From: Asticcacaulis sp.
GTDB taxonomy: Bacteria; Pseudomonadota; Alphaproteobacteria; Caulobacterales; Caulobacteraceae
Assembly (NCBI RefSeq): GCF_020217185.1
Contig: NZ_JAIWNX010000047.1
Location: 1-10,000, forward strand
Reading direction: 5' to 3'
DNA length: 10,000 nt
Shown: positions 1 through 7,924 of the stretch, piece by piece
Layout of the letters: every line of letters begins with the position of its first letter
How positions within the stretch are numbered: position 1 is the first letter of the stretch
Translations under genes and position numbers: made by a program
The notes under the pieces: generated by a model
What the model was told of the DNA's origin: nothing
What the model saw: the letters and a program-made list of their open reading frames with translations, nothing else
Database searches by the model: none

Positions 1-2
1 TG

Positions 3-971
3 GGGTCGCGCACCCTGTCCAAGGGCGGGATCGCGCTGTCCCCGGCCTCGATCCGCAACACCCTGTCCGATCTGGCCGAACTGGGTCTGCTCAGTGCCCC
101 GCATATTTCCGCCGGGCGGATGCCGACGCATCAGGGCCTGCGCCTATTTGTCGATGGCCTGCTGGAGGTCGGCGACGTGGCGCAGGACGCCAAGCGCGAA
201 ATCGAAGCGCGTCTGACGGCCAAAGGCATGACCTTCGACAGCGCCCTGCGCGAAGCCTCCAACCTGCTGTCAGGCCTTGCCGGTGGGGCGGGTGTGGTGA
301 TGACGCCGTCGTTTGAGGCCGGGGTGCGGCACGTCGAATTCGTCAAGCTGGCCCCGGATCAGGCGCTGGCAGTGCTGGTCTTCGACGACGGGCGGGTCGA
401 AAACCGCCTGATGGCGCTCGATCTGGGGGTGACGCCCGCCGACCTGATCGAGGCCTCCAACTATCTCAGTACGCGCCTGAGAGGGCGCACGCTGAGCGAG
501 GCCGGGCGCGATCTGCGCGCCGAGCTTGAGGCCGAACGTCAGCAGCTCAATGAGGCAGCGACCGGTCTGATCGCGCGCGGACTGGCCGCCTGGGCGGGCG
601 GCGAAGCGGATAAGCGCGCGCTGATCGTACGCGGGCAGGCCAATCTGCTGGAGGCTTCGGCGCTCGAAGACCTTGAGCGGGTGCGCGCCCTGTTCGAGGA
701 TCTGGAAGAAAAGGAAGAGCTGATCAACCTGCTCGACAATGTGCGTTCGGCGCAGGGGGTAAGAATTTTCATCGGATCGGAATCGAAACTGTTTTCTTTG
801 TCCGGTTCGGCTGTTATTGCAGCGCCCTATATGTTGGGCGGTCAGAGCCAGAAGGTCGTCGGCGCCATCGGCGTCATCGGGCCCGCCCGGTTGAATTATG
901 CGCGCATCATCCCACTTGTGGATTACACCGCGAAAATCCTCGGCCGCCTGCTGGAGCAGGAACGGTCCTAA
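3..971 (+). CDS. hrcA: Heat-inducible transcription repressor HrcA (5' end outside window)
   Basis: HrcA is a cytoplasmic dimeric repressor that binds CIRCE operators ahead of chaperone genes, and GroESL assists its folding. The frame is open from base 3 to the stop at 969-971, giving 322 codons. With a usual family length near 340-355, roughly 20-35 N-terminal residues are missing. The first visible codons read as the winged-helix part ([18 protein letters not shown], then [16 protein letters not shown]), a pattern typical of HrcA. The C-terminal end is also characteristic, with [20 protein letters not shown] followed by DYTAK. The ATG at 120 is internal (the Met of SAGRMPT), not the start. 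grpE begins 20 nt downstream, so the two are probably co-transcribed. No CIRCE inverted repeat was found in the window, so its operator target lies elsewhere. Identification is firm. Confidence 0.96.
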   Translation, partial: GSRTLSKGGIALSPASIRNTLSDLAELGLLSAPHISAGRMPTHQGLRLFVDGLLEVGDVAQDAKREIEARLTAKGMTFDSALREASNLLSGLAGGAGVVMTPSFEAGVRHVEFVKLAPDQALAVLVFDDGRVENRLMALDLGVTPADLIEASNYLSTRLRGRTLSEAGRDLRAELEAERQQLNEAATGLIARGLAAWAGGEADKRALIVRGQANLLEASALEDLERVRALFEDLEEKEELINLLDNVRSAQGVRIFIGSESKLFSLSGSAVIAAPYMLGGQSQKVVGAIGVIGPARLNYARIIPLVDYTAKILGRLLEQERS

Positions 972-991
972 CCCACAGAGTCTAAAGAGTA

Positions 992-1588
992 ATGAGCGAA
1001 GAACATACTGAACAAGACGCCCCGTTCGCCAATGACGCCATCGACACGCTGAACGCGGCGCTGGAGCAGCTTCAGGCTGAAAACGCCGCACTCAAGGAAC
1101 AGGCGCTGCGCTACGCCGCCGAAGCCGAAAACGTCAAACGCCGCGCTGAGCGCGAAATGAACGACGCGCGCGCCTATGCCATTCAGCGCTTTTCGCGCGA
1201 CCTTCTGGGCGTCGCCGACGTGCTGCAACGCGCGCTTCAGGCCGTCCCGGCGCAGATCGAAGACCCGGCGTTCAAGAACTTCGTCTCCGGCATCGAGATG
1301 ACGGAAAAGGAACTGGCCGGAGCCTTTGAAAAGAACGGCGTCAAGAAGATTGCGCCGCTCAAGGGCGACAAGTTCGACCCCAACTTCCATCAGGCCGTGA
1401 TGGAGCAGCCCTCCACCGAGGTCGAAGGCGGCAGCGTCCTGATGGTCATGCAGGCGGGCTACGAGCTGTTTGGCCGCACCATCCGCCCGGCCATGGTCGT
1501 GACGGCGGCCAAGACGGCCAGCGCCGCGAATGGGGCCTATAATGGTGGCGACAATGCCTCCGGCGGCACGGTCAATACGCAAGCGTAA
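992..1588 (+). CDS. grpE: Nucleotide exchange factor GrpE
   Basis: GrpE is the cytoplasmic co-chaperone that releases ADP from DnaK and resets its substrate cycle. The protein is 198 aa, normal for the family. Residues about 15-60 are rich in Ala, Glu and Leu and fit the long N-terminal coiled coil (NAALEQLQAENAALKEQ). The next part, ENVKRRAERE, is typical of the family. The C-terminal beta domain carries the GrpE signature region: FDPNFHQAVMEQ, then VLMVMQAGYELFGRTIRP. The last 25 residues are a low-complexity Ala/Gly/Asn tail. The start at 992 is the first ATG after hrcA and is preceded by a weak purine-rich stretch (aaagag). The gene ends just before a convergent stem-loop at 1599-1623. 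Its partner genes dnaK and dnaJ lie downstream beyond an opposing gene. Confidence 0.96.
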   Translation: MSEEHTEQDAPFANDAIDTLNAALEQLQAENAALKEQALRYAAEAENVKRRAEREMNDARAYAIQRFSRDLLGVADVLQRALQAVPAQIEDPAFKNFVSGIEMTEKELAGAFEKNGVKKIAPLKGDKFDPNFHQAVMEQPSTEVEGGSVLMVMQAGYELFGRTIRPAMVVTAAKTASAANGAYNGGDNASGGTVNTQA

Positions 1589-1598
1589 CCGACGAAAA

Positions 1599-1623
1599 TA
1601 CCTCCCCGTCTGACGGGGAGGTA
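1599..1623. terminator. Perfect 11-bp stem-loop between convergent grpE and hydrolase genes
   Basis: Bases 1599-1609 (TACCTCCCCGT) pair perfectly with 1613-1623 around a CTG loop. On the minus strand the stem is followed by TTTT (complement of 1595-1598), so it makes a good intrinsic terminator for the hydrolase gene ending at 1642. On the plus strand no T tract follows, so it is weaker for grpE, although it may still act in both directions. The short, symmetrical, GC-rich form also fits a dispersed intergenic palindrome. Confidence 0.7.
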
Positions 1624-1641
1624 CGCTTCCCAATGATATGC

Positions 1642-2577
1642 TTACAGATAGGTCTCAAACCACTTGAGCAATTCGGCCCAGCCTTCCTTGGCGGCCTTTT
1701 CGTTATAAAGGGCGCGGTAGTCGGCGTGGAAGCCGTGCTTGGCGTCCTTATAGACCTCGATATGGCTGGGGGTCTTACCCGACGCTTTGAGCGCCGCATT
1801 CATGCGCTCAACACTTTCCAATGAAATGCCGCCGTCCTGCCCGGCATAGAGACCCAGCACCGGACGACGCAGGTCCGCCGCGCGGTCGATCGGCCACTGG
1901 CGGTCTTCCTTGCCCAGGAAATCGGTCGCCGCCGGACGCTCCAGACGCCCGTACCACGCCACGCCCGCCTTGATGTCGGGGATGGAAGACGCCGCCATCC
2001 ATGTTACGGCGCCGCCCCAGCAAAAACCAGTAATGCCGATGCGCGAGGTATTGGCGAACTTCGTCTTGCCGAACACGCCCTTTGACTGTCCCACGTCGGG
2101 GTTGGTTTTCAACCAGGCGATTAGGGTTTTCAGGTCACCCATCACCTGTTCATTGGTCGCGGTTTCGACCAGCTTGCGGATTTCAGCCGTGTCTTTCAAC
2201 GCCGCCGCATTGCCCTTGCGCGCAAACGGGTCGAAGGTCAGGGCCACATAGCCCTGATGCGCCAGACGGCGGCAGACATCGCGCAGATAGTCGTGCAGGC
2301 CGAAGATTTCCGGCACGACCAGCACCACCGGACGGCGCTTGGCGTCTTGGGGAAGGGCAATATAGGCCGGGATGGCGTAATCGCTATCGGTCGGCACCGT
2401 CAGGTCTTTGGCGATCAGCCCCGCCGAAGGGGTGGACACGGGCGATTGCGCCGCGGCGGCCCCGGCTCCCAAGGCATAGCCGGCAAAGAACAGCCCGGCT
2501 ATACCGCGACGACTGACGTGGAAATCCCGCGCTTCGCTGCCTTCGGGGCGCGTCAGGGGCAGATTGTTCGTGGTCAT
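1642..2577 (-). CDS. Dienelactone hydrolase family protein with Tat signal peptide
   Basis: This is an alpha/beta hydrolase of the dienelactone hydrolase (DLH) family, which uses a Cys-Asp-His triad to open lactone or ester bonds. The actual substrate cannot be told from sequence. I choose the start at 2577 (311 aa) because GGGAG lies 8 nt ahead of it; the in-frame ATG at 2595 adds six residues and has no such site. Near the N-terminus SRRGIAGLFFAGYALGAGAA is a twin-arginine signal with a hydrophobic stretch, and the likely cleavage is after AAA, just before AQSP. In the mature part, PEIFGL (Glu90) matches the active-site Glu region. GFCWGG gives the nucleophile Cys186, AGQDGG gives Asp248 and KHGFH gives His281. 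The protein is therefore probably a folded enzyme exported to the periplasm. It opposes grpE and diverges from dnaK, and its role is unlikely to be linked to the chaperones. Confidence 0.9.
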   Translation of the reverse strand: MTTNNLPLTRPEGSEARDFHVSRRGIAGLFFAGYALGAGAAAAQSPVSTPSAGLIAKDLTVPTDSDYAIPAYIALPQDAKRRPVVLVVPEIFGLHDYLRDVCRRLAHQGYVALTFDPFARKGNAAALKDTAEIRKLVETATNEQVMGDLKTLIAWLKTNPDVGQSKGVFGKTKFANTSRIGITGFCWGGAVTWMAASSIPDIKAGVAWYGRLERPAATDFLGKEDRQWPIDRAADLRRPVLGLYAGQDGGISLESVERMNAALKASGKTPSHIEVYKDAKHGFHADYRALYNEKAAKEGWAELLKWFETYL

Positions 2578-2585
2578 TGGCAAGT

Positions 2586-2590
2586 CTCCC
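2586..2590 (-). promoter_or_regulatory. Shine-Dalgarno site that decides the hydrolase start
   Basis: On the minus strand the bases read GGGAG, 8 nt upstream of the ATG at 2577-2575. This favours that start over the in-frame ATG at 2595, which has only A-rich sequence before it. Confidence 0.65.
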
Positions 2591-2709
2591 GGCATCTGTT
2601 TTTGTGTGCCCTACCTAACAACAGGATGCGGGCCACTGCAATACGGAGCGCCTTTATGACCGCGTTCTGAAAAACCCTAAAAATAATGCCAGCATTGCGA
2701 GGCCCCCCT

Positions 2710-2737
2710 CTTGCAGGCCGCCACGCGCCCCTTATAT
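2710..2737 (+). promoter_or_regulatory. Candidate sigma-32-type heat-shock promoter for dnaK
   Basis: CTTGCAG (2710-2716) and CCCCTTATAT (2728-2737) are separated by 11 nt. This resembles the RpoH consensus, CTTGAAA with a CCCCAT-type -10 element at 11-16 nt spacing. Transcription would begin near 2745 and leave a leader of about 135 nt before the ATG at 2880. TTGCAG and TTATAT could also be read as a housekeeping promoter with a short 15-nt spacer. Proteobacterial dnaK genes are commonly transcribed by RpoH, which supports the reading, but the site is assigned by eye. Confidence 0.55.
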
Positions 2738-2879
2738 CGGTTGCAGATTTGGGGACGCCGAAAATCACCGGCGGCTTCCAAAATTGGTAAAATTCATCTC
2801 ACCGGGGATGGACAAGCGGGGTGCTTATCTTCAAAAGGCCTCGAAAGCCCATTGCCTTAAACGGAGTAAATCTGGACTC

Positions 2880-4778
<1,899 letters not shown>

Positions 4779-4802
4779 GCCAGCGCTTTGACAAGTCAAA
4801 AG

Positions 4803-4837
4803 GGGGAGTCTGATTTCGGTTGGGCTCCCCTTTTTTT
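4803..4837 (+). terminator. Intrinsic terminator of dnaK
   Basis: GGGGAGTC (4803-4810) pairs with GGCTCCCC (4823-4830), with one G-T pair and a 12-nt loop. Seven T residues follow at 4831-4837. The position 24 nt after the dnaK stop and the T tract make this a classic Rho-independent terminator. It implies that dnaJ depends on read-through or on its own promoter. Confidence 0.88.
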
Positions 4838-4863
4838 GAGTTTTTTATAACATCGGATATGCT
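4836..4863 (+). promoter_or_regulatory. Possible weak promoter for dnaJ
   Basis: TTGAGT (4836-4841) and TATGCT (4858-4863) lie 16 nt apart and each match the housekeeping consensus at four of six bases. The -35 element overlaps the T tract of the dnaK terminator. The remaining 117 nt before dnaJ contain only a small GTTGC/GCAAC hairpin. No clear heat-shock promoter was seen in this 143-nt gap. The assignment is by eye and tentative. Confidence 0.25.
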
Positions 4864-4980
4864 GCCGGTGTGAATGTTGCAGGCAACCTAGGCGGGGGCT
4901 TGGGTCATGTTTATCGCGCATCTGGTTTCGGAACCCGTAAGGCTGTTTTCCGAATGCGCTTAGAGGACTGCTGAGTAAAA

Positions 4981-6150
4981 ATGGCGCGTGATTATTACGA
5001 AATTCTGGGCGTGGCCCGCGATGCGGATGACGCGACGCTGAAATCGGCCTTCCGCAAGAAGGCGATGGAGCATCACCCTGACCGCAATCAGGGTGATGAT
5101 CAGGCCGAGGCGCGCTTCAAGGAAGTCAATGAAGCCTATTCGGTCCTGTCCGACGCCAACAAGCGTGCGGCCTATGACCGTTTCGGACACGCCGGTGTCA
5201 ATGGTCAGGGCGGTGGCGGCTTCGGCGGTCAGGGCGGCTTTGGCGGGCAGGGCTTTGGCAATGTCGAAGACATCTTCTCCGAAATGTTCGGCGACATCTT
5301 CGGTGGCGGGGGCGGTGGCCGCCGTTCCGGCCCGCAACGCGGCCCCGATGTGCGCTATGATTACGAAATTACGCTGGAACAGGCCTATAAGGGGGCGGAT
5401 GTCGAGCTGAACGTGCCAACGACCCTGACCTGCGAAGTCTGTAAGGGCTCAGGGGCCAAGGCCGGCACCAAGCCGGTCACCTGCCACACCTGCGGCGGCG
5501 CGGGCCGCGTGCGTACCTCCAACGGCTTCTTCGCCGTAGAGCGCACCTGTCCGACCTGTAACGGTCAGGGTCAAGTGATTAAGGAGCCCTGCACCAACTG
5601 CCACGGTCATGGTCAGGTGCGCGCCAATCGCAAGCTGAACGTGCGCATCCCCGCCGGGGTCGATGACGGCGCACGCATCCGCCTGTCCGGTGAAGGTCAG
5701 GCCGGCGCCAATGGCGGGCCGCGCGGCGACCTCTATATCTTCCTGTCAGTGGCCGAACACGAAATTTTCGAGCGCGATGGGGCCGATCTGCATTGTCAGA
5801 TCCCCGTGCCCATGCCGACCGCCGTTCTGGGCGGCGAGGTCGAGGTGCCGTGCCTGATGGGCGGTGAAGGCTGCGACGGCACCTGCAAGCTGGAAGTCGC
5901 CATCCCCGAAGGCGCGCAGACCGGCCACAAGGTCAAGATCAAGGGCAAGGGGATGCCGGTGCTCAATTCGAAACAGCGTGGCGATTTGCTGGTCGAGTTG
6001 TTCGTCGAAACCCCAAAGCACCTCAGCGCCCGTCAGAAAGAACTGATGAAAGAATTTGCCGAGATCGCCGAGGCGCAGTCCTACGCCCAGTCGCAAGGCT
6101 TTATGCACAAGGCCAAGCGGTTCTGGGACGACATCACGGGGACGGCATAG
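4981..6150 (+). CDS. dnaJ: Molecular chaperone DnaJ (type A Hsp40)
   Basis: DnaJ delivers unfolded clients to DnaK and stimulates its ATPase through the J domain. The protein is 389 aa. The J domain starts MARDYYEILGVARDADD and has the HPD triad at residues 32-34. A Gly/Phe-rich region covers about 73-118. Four CxxCxGxG zinc-binding repeats follow, with cysteine pairs at 151/154, 168/171, 190/193 and 204/207. The C-terminal substrate-binding domains end in AKRFWDDITG. One oddity is three further cysteines, Cys291, Cys298 and Cys302 (CLMGGEGCDGTC), in a loop about eight residues longer than the matching part of E. coli DnaJ. The start fits the canonical N-terminus; a GAGG at 4963-4966 is distant and GAG at 4973-4975 is close, so the ribosome site is weak. 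It lies downstream of dnaK, behind a terminator. Confidence 0.97.
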   Translation: MARDYYEILGVARDADDATLKSAFRKKAMEHHPDRNQGDDQAEARFKEVNEAYSVLSDANKRAAYDRFGHAGVNGQGGGGFGGQGGFGGQGFGNVEDIFSEMFGDIFGGGGGGRRSGPQRGPDVRYDYEITLEQAYKGADVELNVPTTLTCEVCKGSGAKAGTKPVTCHTCGGAGRVRTSNGFFAVERTCPTCNGQGQVIKEPCTNCHGHGQVRANRKLNVRIPAGVDDGARIRLSGEGQAGANGGPRGDLYIFLSVAEHEIFERDGADLHCQIPVPMPTAVLGGEVEVPCLMGGEGCDGTCKLEVAIPEGAQTGHKVKIKGKGMPVLNSKQRGDLLVELFVETPKHLSARQKELMKEFAEIAEAQSYAQSQGFMHKAKRFWDDITGTA

Positions 6151-6155
6151 CCCCT

Positions 6156-6196
6156 CATGAAAAAGTCTTGCGCTGACGCGCAATACGTTTTTCATG
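6156..6196 (+). terminator. Long stem-loop after dnaJ, probable terminator
   Basis: CATGAAAAA (6156-6164) pairs with TTTTTCATG (6188-6196). Inside it TTGCGC (6168-6173) pairs with GCGCAA (6178-6183) around a TGAC loop. A small internal loop separates the two helices. The inner GC hairpin followed a few bases later by TTTTT fits an intrinsic terminator for dnaJ, and the outer A/T arm makes it partly symmetrical. It starts 5 nt after the dnaJ stop codon. Confidence 0.55.
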
Positions 6197-6209
6197 GATC
6201 TGAATAGAC

Positions 6210-6242
6210 AAATCCGGCTCGGGGCGGCCCGTCGCCGGATTT
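6210..6242. other. Stem-loop 2 in the dnaJ-dapB gap
   Basis: AAATCCGGC (6210-6218) pairs perfectly with GCCGGATTT (6234-6242). Within the loop CGGG (6220-6223) can pair with CCCG (6228-6231) around GCGG. A T run closes the outer stem, but no T tract follows it. It may be a second terminator, an mRNA-stability element or part of the dapB leader. The function is not known. Confidence 0.5.
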
Positions 6243-6253
6243 GACTTATTGGC

Positions 6254-6276
6254 GCCCGCTCCCTAGAGGAGCGGGC
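6254..6276. other. Stem-loop 3 just upstream of dapB
   Basis: GCCCGCTCC (6254-6262) pairs perfectly with GGAGCGGGC (6268-6276) around CTAGA. It ends 24 nt before the dapB ATG and 15 nt before the GGAG ribosome site at 6292-6295. No T tract follows, so a simple terminator is unlikely. A TTGACT at 6241-6246 could be a -35 element, which would place this hairpin in the promoter or early leader of dapB. Confidence 0.5.
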
Positions 6277-6300
6277 AGCTTATAAACCTCCGGAGTGATC

Positions 6301-7053
6301 ATGACCCAGATTCGTTTTGCCGTTGCCGGAGCTAAGGGCCGCATGGGTCAGGCGGTTATCCGTGTCCTGAATGAGCGCGAATTGATCGTCGCCACCACCT
6401 TTGACAAGGGCGACGCCATTGACCTGTCGCAGGCCGATGCGGTGATTGACTTCACCACCCCCGTGGCCACTCTGGCTTTGGCCGAAGCCTGTGCCGCTGA
6501 GGGTCAAGAGCGCGGCAAGGCTTTGGCGCATATCATCGGTTCGACCGGCTTCATGCCGGAACAGATTGCCGCCCTCGAAGCCTATGGCGACCGCAACATT
6601 GTGCTGCGTTCGGGGAACTTCTCTCTGGGCGTCAATATGCTGATGGGGCTGGTGAAACAGGCGGCGGCCAAGCTGGGGCCAGACGCCTGGGACATCGAAG
6701 TGCTGGAAGCCCATCACAAGCGCAAGGTCGATGCGCCGTCGGGCACTGCCCTGATGCTGGGGGACGCCGCTGCCGACGGGCGCGGGGTCGATCTCAAGGA
6801 TGTGCGCGTGGCGGCACGCGACGGCCTGACGGGTCAGCGTGAACCGGGAACGATCGGCTTTTCGGTCATTCGCGGCGGCGGCATTATCGGCGAACACAGC
6901 GTGCTGTTTGCCGCCGAAGACGAGGTGATCACCCTGTCGCATTCAGCGCGCGACCGCACCTTGTTCGCGCGCGGGGCCGTCGAAGCGGCGTTATGGGCGA
7001 CGGCGCAGTCGCCCGGCCTTTACGATATGCAGGACGTTCTGGGCTTTCGCTGA
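6301..7053 (+). CDS. dapB: 4-hydroxy-tetrahydrodipicolinate reductase DapB
   Basis: DapB reduces 4-hydroxy-tetrahydrodipicolinate with NAD(P)H in the lysine and meso-diaminopimelate pathway, which supplies peptidoglycan cross-links. It is a cytoplasmic tetramer. The protein is 250 aa, normal to slightly short. The Rossmann dinucleotide loop is GAKGRMG (residues 10-16), with Asp35-Lys36 at the place that contacts the cofactor ribose. The catalytic and substrate-binding signature EAHHKRKVDAPSGTA is at 136-150, giving His138 and Lys142 as counterparts of the E. coli His159/Lys163 pair. I chose the ATG at 6301 because GGAG at 6292-6295 is spaced 5 nt from it; the in-frame GTG at 6295 overlaps that site. 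It is separated from dnaJ by three hairpins, so separate expression is likely. Its 3' end overlaps a minus-strand membrane protein gene by 34 bp. Confidence 0.96.
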   Translation: MTQIRFAVAGAKGRMGQAVIRVLNERELIVATTFDKGDAIDLSQADAVIDFTTPVATLALAEACAAEGQERGKALAHIIGSTGFMPEQIAALEAYGDRNIVLRSGNFSLGVNMLMGLVKQAAAKLGPDAWDIEVLEAHHKRKVDAPSGTALMLGDAAADGRGVDLKDVRVAARDGLTGQREPGTIGFSVIRGGGIIGEHSVLFAAEDEVITLSHSARDRTLFARGAVEAALWATAQSPGLYDMQDVLGFR

Positions 7054-7367
7054 GTCAATCGCCTTACACCCAGCGCTTCGGTCAGCCAGACAGGCCCAAT
7101 GGCCACCAGCGCCATGAGCGCAAACTGGATGCTGTATTCCGGCTCACCAAAGTCGGTGGCAAGGGGCGGCAGGCCGTATAGCAGGGGCCAAAGACTGCTG
7201 AAAACCAAGGTCAGGCACAGGGCGATCAGCAATCGCGCCGCCACCGGCAGCCAGATCAGGAGGGCGGCGATCACACCCGCCAACAGCGCCGGCCACAGAT
7301 TGAGGCCGTTCAGCGCCGCTTCGACCAGATCGCTCAGCAATCCGTACAGTTCGAGGGTTTCTGCCAT
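7020..7367 (-). CDS. Small hypothetical inner-membrane protein
   Basis: I do not recognise this 115-residue protein. Three hydrophobic segments are visible, at about residues 24-43 (LWPALLAGVIAALLIWLPVA), 45-65 and 80-99 (SIQFALMALVAIGPVWLTEA). They suggest a small integral membrane protein. The loop between the second and third segments contains Asp and Glu (ATDFGEPEYS), and the tail is basic (RRLTQRKPR). The ribosome site is weak (GGTGA, about 8 nt upstream of the ATG at 7367). It lies 95 nt downstream of dut on the same strand and may be the last gene of a coaBC-dut unit. The 3' end overlaps dapB tail to tail by 34 bp. The hydrophobic pattern argues for a real gene, but without homologues this is only moderately sure. 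Confidence 0.6.
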   Translation of the reverse strand: MAETLELYGLLSDLVEAALNGLNLWPALLAGVIAALLIWLPVAARLLIALCLTLVFSSLWPLLYGLPPLATDFGEPEYSIQFALMALVAIGPVWLTEALGVRRLTQRKPRTSCIS

Positions 7368-7410
7368 GGCTCATCACCCAGATTCGCGTATTGGGCGAGT
7401 CTGAGGTGCT

Positions 7411-7434
7411 TCGCCGGGCGGGTAAACCCGGCGA
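7411..7434. other. Stem-loop between dut and the small membrane protein gene
   Basis: TCGCCGGG (7411-7418) pairs perfectly with CCCGGCGA (7427-7434) around an 8-nt loop. An alternative CGGG/CCCG pairing lies within it. There is no T tract on either strand, so it is not a standard intrinsic terminator. It could attenuate or stabilise the minus-strand transcript downstream of dut. Confidence 0.4.
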
Positions 7435-7462
7435 TCCTGCACAATTGCGTGAAATAAGGGGA

Positions 7463-7924
7463 TTAGCCCCGCCCGGTCGAGCCGAAGCCGCCCGCCCCGC
7501 GCGCCGTGTCGTCAAGGCTTTCGACCAATTCCCATTCAATGCGGGCGTGACGCGCCACCACCATCTGCGCGATGCGGTCGCCGCGGCGGATTTCAAAATC
7601 CTCGGTGCCCAGATTGACCAGAATGACCCCGACCTCGCCGCGATAATCGGAATCCACCGTTCCCGGCGAGTTGAGGCAGGTAATGCCGAATTTCAGCGCC
7701 AGCCCTGAACGCGGGCGCACCTGCACCTCAAACCCCAGCGGCACGGCAACCTTCAGCCCGGTAGGGACCAGCGCCCGCCCCAGCGGCCTGAGCGTCAGTA
7801 CCTCACCCTCGGCGATAGCGGCGCGCAGGTCGAGACCCGCCGAGCCCTCCGTCTCATAGGCGGGCAGGGCCAGACCGGCGGCGTGCGGCAACTGGATGAT
7901 ATGGGCGGTCGGAGTGTAGGTCAT
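7463..7924 (-). CDS. dut: Deoxyuridine 5'-triphosphate nucleotidohydrolase (dUTPase)
   Basis: Dut hydrolyses dUTP to dUMP and pyrophosphate. This keeps uracil out of DNA and supplies dUMP for thymidylate synthesis. The protein is 153 aa, normal for the trimeric family, and all five conserved motifs are present. Motif 1 is AGLDLRA (29-35), motif 2 is RPRSGLA (70-76) and motif 3 is [11 protein letters not shown] (88-98, with the likely catalytic Asp91). Motif 4 is [10 protein letters not shown] (113-122) and motif 5 is the glycine-rich [11 protein letters not shown] (142-152) that closes over the nucleotide. Its ATG overlaps the coaBC stop as ATGA, and an AAGG lies 5 nt upstream inside coaBC, so translation is probably coupled. 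The dfp(coaBC)-dut pairing is widely conserved in proteobacteria. Confidence 0.97.
   Translation of the reverse strand: MTYTPTAHIIQLPHAAGLALPAYETEGSAGLDLRAAIAEGEVLTLRPLGRALVPTGLKVAVPLGFEVQVRPRSGLALKFGITCLNSPGTVDSDYRGEVGVILVNLGTEDFEIRRGDRIAQMVVARHARIEWELVESLDDTARGAGGFGSTGRG

Larger units (their letters stand above)
2578..2879. other. Divergent intergenic region between hydrolase gene and dnaK
   Basis: This 302-nt stretch separates the two divergent start codons. It holds the hydrolase Shine-Dalgarno site and a candidate heat-shock promoter for dnaK (2710-2737). A dnaK leader of about 135 nt follows that promoter. I saw no CIRCE repeat, no open frame that looks like a gene and no convincing minus-strand promoter. 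The frame of dnaK stays open upstream to a TTG at 2784, but that extension does not resemble DnaK. Confidence 0.6.

Noticed and set aside
270..1091. A long minus-strand open frame opposite hrcA
   Set aside because: Its translation has an improbable Arg/Gln/His-rich composition and no recognisable domain, and it lies antisense to clear HrcA and GrpE coding sequence.
968..1633. A minus-strand open frame opposite grpE
   Set aside because: It is antisense to the conserved GrpE coding region and crosses the convergent stem-loop, with no family motif.
2690..2701. Short AATGC-CA-GCATT palindrome with an adjacent A tract, considered as a minus-strand terminator
   Set aside because: The loop would be too small and the stem too short, and no minus-strand gene ends there.
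2784..2879. N-terminal extension of DnaK from a TTG codon
   Set aside because: The 32 extra residues are unlike DnaK, and the canonical [12 protein letters not shown] start is at 2880.
4873..4895. GTTGC/GCAAC mini-hairpin before dnaJ, considered as an operator
   Set aside because: Five base pairs with a 2-nt centre is expected by chance and does not match CIRCE or another known operator.
6151..6300. A lysine riboswitch upstream of dapB
   Set aside because: The gap is too short for the lysine aptamer and shows only three simple hairpins, not a multi-helix junction.
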